A stretch of 35,902 nt of DNA from Oscillospiraceae bacterium. GTDB lineage: Bacteria; Bacillota; Clostridia; Oscillospirales; Oscillospiraceae. Shown here one piece after another: positions 34,610 to 35,902 of the stretch. Under the pieces are notes generated by a model, which saw nothing but the letters and a program-made list of their open reading frames with translations, was not told where the DNA came from and did no database searches. The translations under genes were made by a program, and so were the position numbers. The DNA lies in contig JAFXXH010000005.1 of the NCBI GenBank assembly GCA_017542425.1, positions 1 through 35,902 on the forward strand. Direction: 5' to 3'. The first letter of the stretch is position 1; each line of letters starts with the position of its first letter.

Positions 34610-34615
34610 CATAGC

Positions 34616-34649
34616 ATGGGCGCGCTGCGGGGTTTCGCAGCGCGCCCAT
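34616..34649. terminator. Second strong hairpin after degV
   Basis: A 14-bp perfect stem (ATGGGCGCGCTGCG with its complement) and a 6-nt loop. Only TT follows, so it may stabilise the 3' end or back up the first terminator. Confidence 0.5.
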
Positions 34650-34658
34650 TTGGCTGTA

Positions 34659-34679
34659 GGGACGGTTCTCGTTGACAAC
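34659..34679 (-). repeat. Second copy of the GTTGTCAAYGAGAA repeat
   Basis: Read on the minus strand this matches 25775-25795 at 19 of 21 positions, directly after CTGTAGGGAC. It lies in the gap between two facing terminators. Confidence 0.6.
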
Positions 34680-34697
34680 TTTTCGTCCGTCGGCAGC

Positions 34698-34736
34698 AAA
34701 AAATGTGGCAGCGGAATCCGTCTCCGCTGCCACATT
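34698..34736 (-). terminator. Intrinsic terminator of the small XRE gene
   Basis: On the minus strand: a 14-bp stem (AATGTGGCAGCGGA / TCCGCTGCCACATT) with a 7-nt loop, then TTTT. It overlaps the stop codon of the gene. Confidence 0.9.
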
Positions 34737-34968
34737 ACAGCTTCTGATCCAACTCAGAAGGAACATACATCATGATGTGATCCACAGGGCATTCCAGAAT
34801 CCTGCACAAGTCGTTGATCGTTGTTGTATTCAGCGGCTTGTTTTTTCTGAGCTTGTCAATGGTCGAACTGGACAAATGATGCCTGGTAATCAAAGTATAG
34901 GTCGATTCTTTCGATTGTTTGAGTGTTTCCCAAAACGGCGCGTAAGAGATCAAGACAATCACCCGCAT
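34735..34968 (-). CDS. Small XRE/Cro-type DNA-binding regulator
   Basis: 77 residues: one helix-turn-helix domain (FWETLKQSKESTYTLITRHHLSSSTIDKLRKNKPLNTTTINDLCRILECPVDHIMMYVP), Cro/CI type, with no sensor domain. The ATG at 34968 has no evident ribosome binding site and lies within a dyad (34963-34984), so it may be leaderless or poorly translated; a GTG two codons on is another option. It faces a plus-strand gene at 35069, and a strong promoter with a dyad in its spacer lies between them. Autorepression and control of the neighbour are inferred. Confidence 0.85.
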   Translation of the reverse strand: MRVIVLISYAPFWETLKQSKESTYTLITRHHLSSSTIDKLRKNKPLNTTTINDLCRILECPVDHIMMYVPSELDQKL

Positions 34969-34984
34969 AGATAGTAGTATGCGG
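34963..34984. promoter_or_regulatory. Dyad over the XRE gene start
   Basis: CCGCATA, 8 nt, TATGCGG: a perfect 7-bp inverted repeat that covers the start codon of the regulator. Candidate operator or translation-blocking hairpin. Confidence 0.45.
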
Positions 34985-34992
34985 TTCTTATC

Positions 34993-35021
34993 TTGACCAT
35001 AGTCGCTAAAGAGACTATAAT
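34993..35021 (+). promoter_or_regulatory. Promoter with a dyad in its spacer
   Basis: TTGACC (34993-34998), 17-nt spacer, TATAAT (35016-35021). The inverted repeat ATAGTC-N8-GACTAT (34999-35018) fills the spacer and touches both boxes, a classic repressor-site position. Start expected near 35028. Confidence 0.75.
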
Positions 35022-35068
35022 CGGATGGAATTTTCTGTCCATCCAACGCATCGGGGAGGAAACCTGCC

Positions 35069-35398
35069 ATGAAACACATCGAAAAAGCTGTCCGTGCATT
35101 CCGGGCCGCGTACCACCGGCGCCGCATCGTGCAAATTCAACGCAAAATGGAGCGGCAGTATCTGCGCGGCGCTTCGCTGTCCTCCGAACAGATGGTCCGG
35201 TGGAGCATGTCGATCTCGAAGCATTGCATCCATTTACAGCGTGTCAGCGGAGACGGTTCTTTTGACTCATCTGAAATCCGCATGAATCAAAAAGATCATC
35301 CATGCCGCAGAGTCGCACACAAAAGGCACGAAGAAAAAGAGGGGCGTCCAAGTTCTCAGGACATTTGTCCTTTTCTTCGCATTCTCCGTCGCCGTTGA
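35069..35398 (+). CDS. Small basic protein, unknown function
   Basis: 109 residues; GGGGAGG lies 10 nt before the ATG and a near-consensus promoter is about 48 nt upstream, so expression is well supported. Residues about 5-55 are strongly helical and basic (RAFRAAYHRRRIVQIQRKMERQYLRGASLSSEQMVRWSMSISKH). The spacing (short helix, GASLSSEQMVRWS, second helix) faintly recalls Spo0E-like phosphatases, but the SQELD signature is absent. The last 50 residues are low complexity, rich in Arg/Lys/Glu, and may read into degraded repeat sequence. Probably controlled by the divergent XRE regulator. Confidence 0.6.
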   Translation: MKHIEKAVRAFRAAYHRRRIVQIQRKMERQYLRGASLSSEQMVRWSMSISKHCIHLQRVSGDGSFDSSEIRMNQKDHPCRRVAHKRHEEKEGRPSSQDICPFLRILRRR

Positions 35399-35902
35399 CA
35401 TTTTTTCGGCGAAAACGCAGAATTTCTTTGTAGGGCGCGCCGGGCAGCAACACCGAAGACAAGCGCCACGTCCGGCGACTCCGCAGCCGTCCCATTGTAG
35501 GGAAAGGGCTTGCCCTTTCCGCGCAGCACATGATCCGACATGGGAAAGCCCGGGCGAATGCGCAACATGCTTGCGAATTCGCCCAATATTGCACAAAACG
35601 GGGGCGTTACCGTGCGGCGCGCCGGGGTCGGCGCGCCCTACGGGCGTGTGCGGATTCGCCTGACGGGTTGCTTTGATTCTGGGCTGCTGCGCGGAACGCC
35701 GGGGACGGCGTTCCCTACCGGGCGTGTGCGGATTCGCCTGGGGTTGTGCGTGGTTTTTGGCGGCTGCTGCGGGCCGTCGGGACGCCGGCCCCTACACGAG
35801 CCGCTGCTTTCTTTTCATCCCGTCCGCTTCACCGTACCCATCGACGCATGAAAGCAAGGATTTGTAGGGAACGTCGTCCAGCCCGTGGCCGGTTCCGCAG
35901 CA
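35399..35902. repeat. Hairpin-repeat block, right edge; no gene
   Basis: Same repeat families as 1-486. Hairpins at 35501-35520 (GGAAAGG arms, GC-TT-GC core), 35616-35637 (GGCGCGCC around GGGGTC) and 35693-35714 (GGAACGCC around GGGGAC, then GGCGTTCC). They alternate with GTGCGGATTCGCC segments. No credible gene. Confidence 0.8.

Overview
The window looks like a chromosomal segment of a GC-rich, Gram-positive Clostridia, most probably a gut Oscillospiraceae-type organism. This is inferred from LPXTG proteins with sortases, strong AGGAGG-type ribosome binding sites, TTGACA/TATAAT promoters, DegV, Mrp and Hsp33 genes, and the dispersed GC-rich hairpin repeats often seen in that group. No rRNA, CRISPR array or phage genes were seen. 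Both window ends are gene-free blocks of the same hairpin repeats.

Positions 487-25207 (all minus strand) form a sortase-assembled pilus or surface-fibre locus. In transcription order it holds: (i) a giant surface protein of about 5,555 residues, with signal peptide, Glu/Pro-rich stalk, thousands of residues of GGFVG-type repeats, SpaA-like domains and an MPATG anchor, interrupted by one apparent -1 frameshift near 13.6 kb; (ii) a repeat-rich segment with a small DUF559 nuclease-like gene; (iii) a strong promoter followed by a candidate structured RNA of about 200 nt and a long leader; (iv) an LPSTG backbone pilin; (v) a class C (pilin) sortase; (vi) an LPQTG Pro/Thr-stalked surface protein; (vii) a second sortase with an acidic tail, overlapping (vi) by ATGA. 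The backbone pilin and the giant protein share a closely similar C-terminal SpaA domain, so I infer that the giant protein is an adhesin built into the same fibre.

Positions 25569-28571 (plus strand) hold a small Cys-rich protein, an Mrp/ApbC-type P-loop ATPase for Fe-S assembly, a translationally coupled unknown protein, Hsp33 and a GNAT acetyltransferase. Next comes an AT-rich 808-bp cassette (28657-29464) with about 25-bp inverted repeats and a 7-bp flanking duplication. It carries only a P-loop kinase-like gene and sits against the terminator of a minus-strand three-gene DUF3990/unknown/DUF3791 module.

Positions 30586-30849 are a minus-strand tRNA-Asp/tRNA-Thr unit with a near-consensus promoter and a terminator. 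Downstream on the plus strand are a stalk-domain protein with a degenerate NodB-like half, a TIGR04255 protein, a membrane-anchored XRE regulator (last two overlapping) and a DegV lipid-binding protein. A small XRE regulator (minus) faces a small basic protein gene (plus) across a promoter that carries a dyad exactly between its -35 and -10 boxes. The most novel-looking items are the structured RNA at 6920-7116, the DUF559 gene inside covarying hairpin repeats, and the frameshifted giant adhesin.
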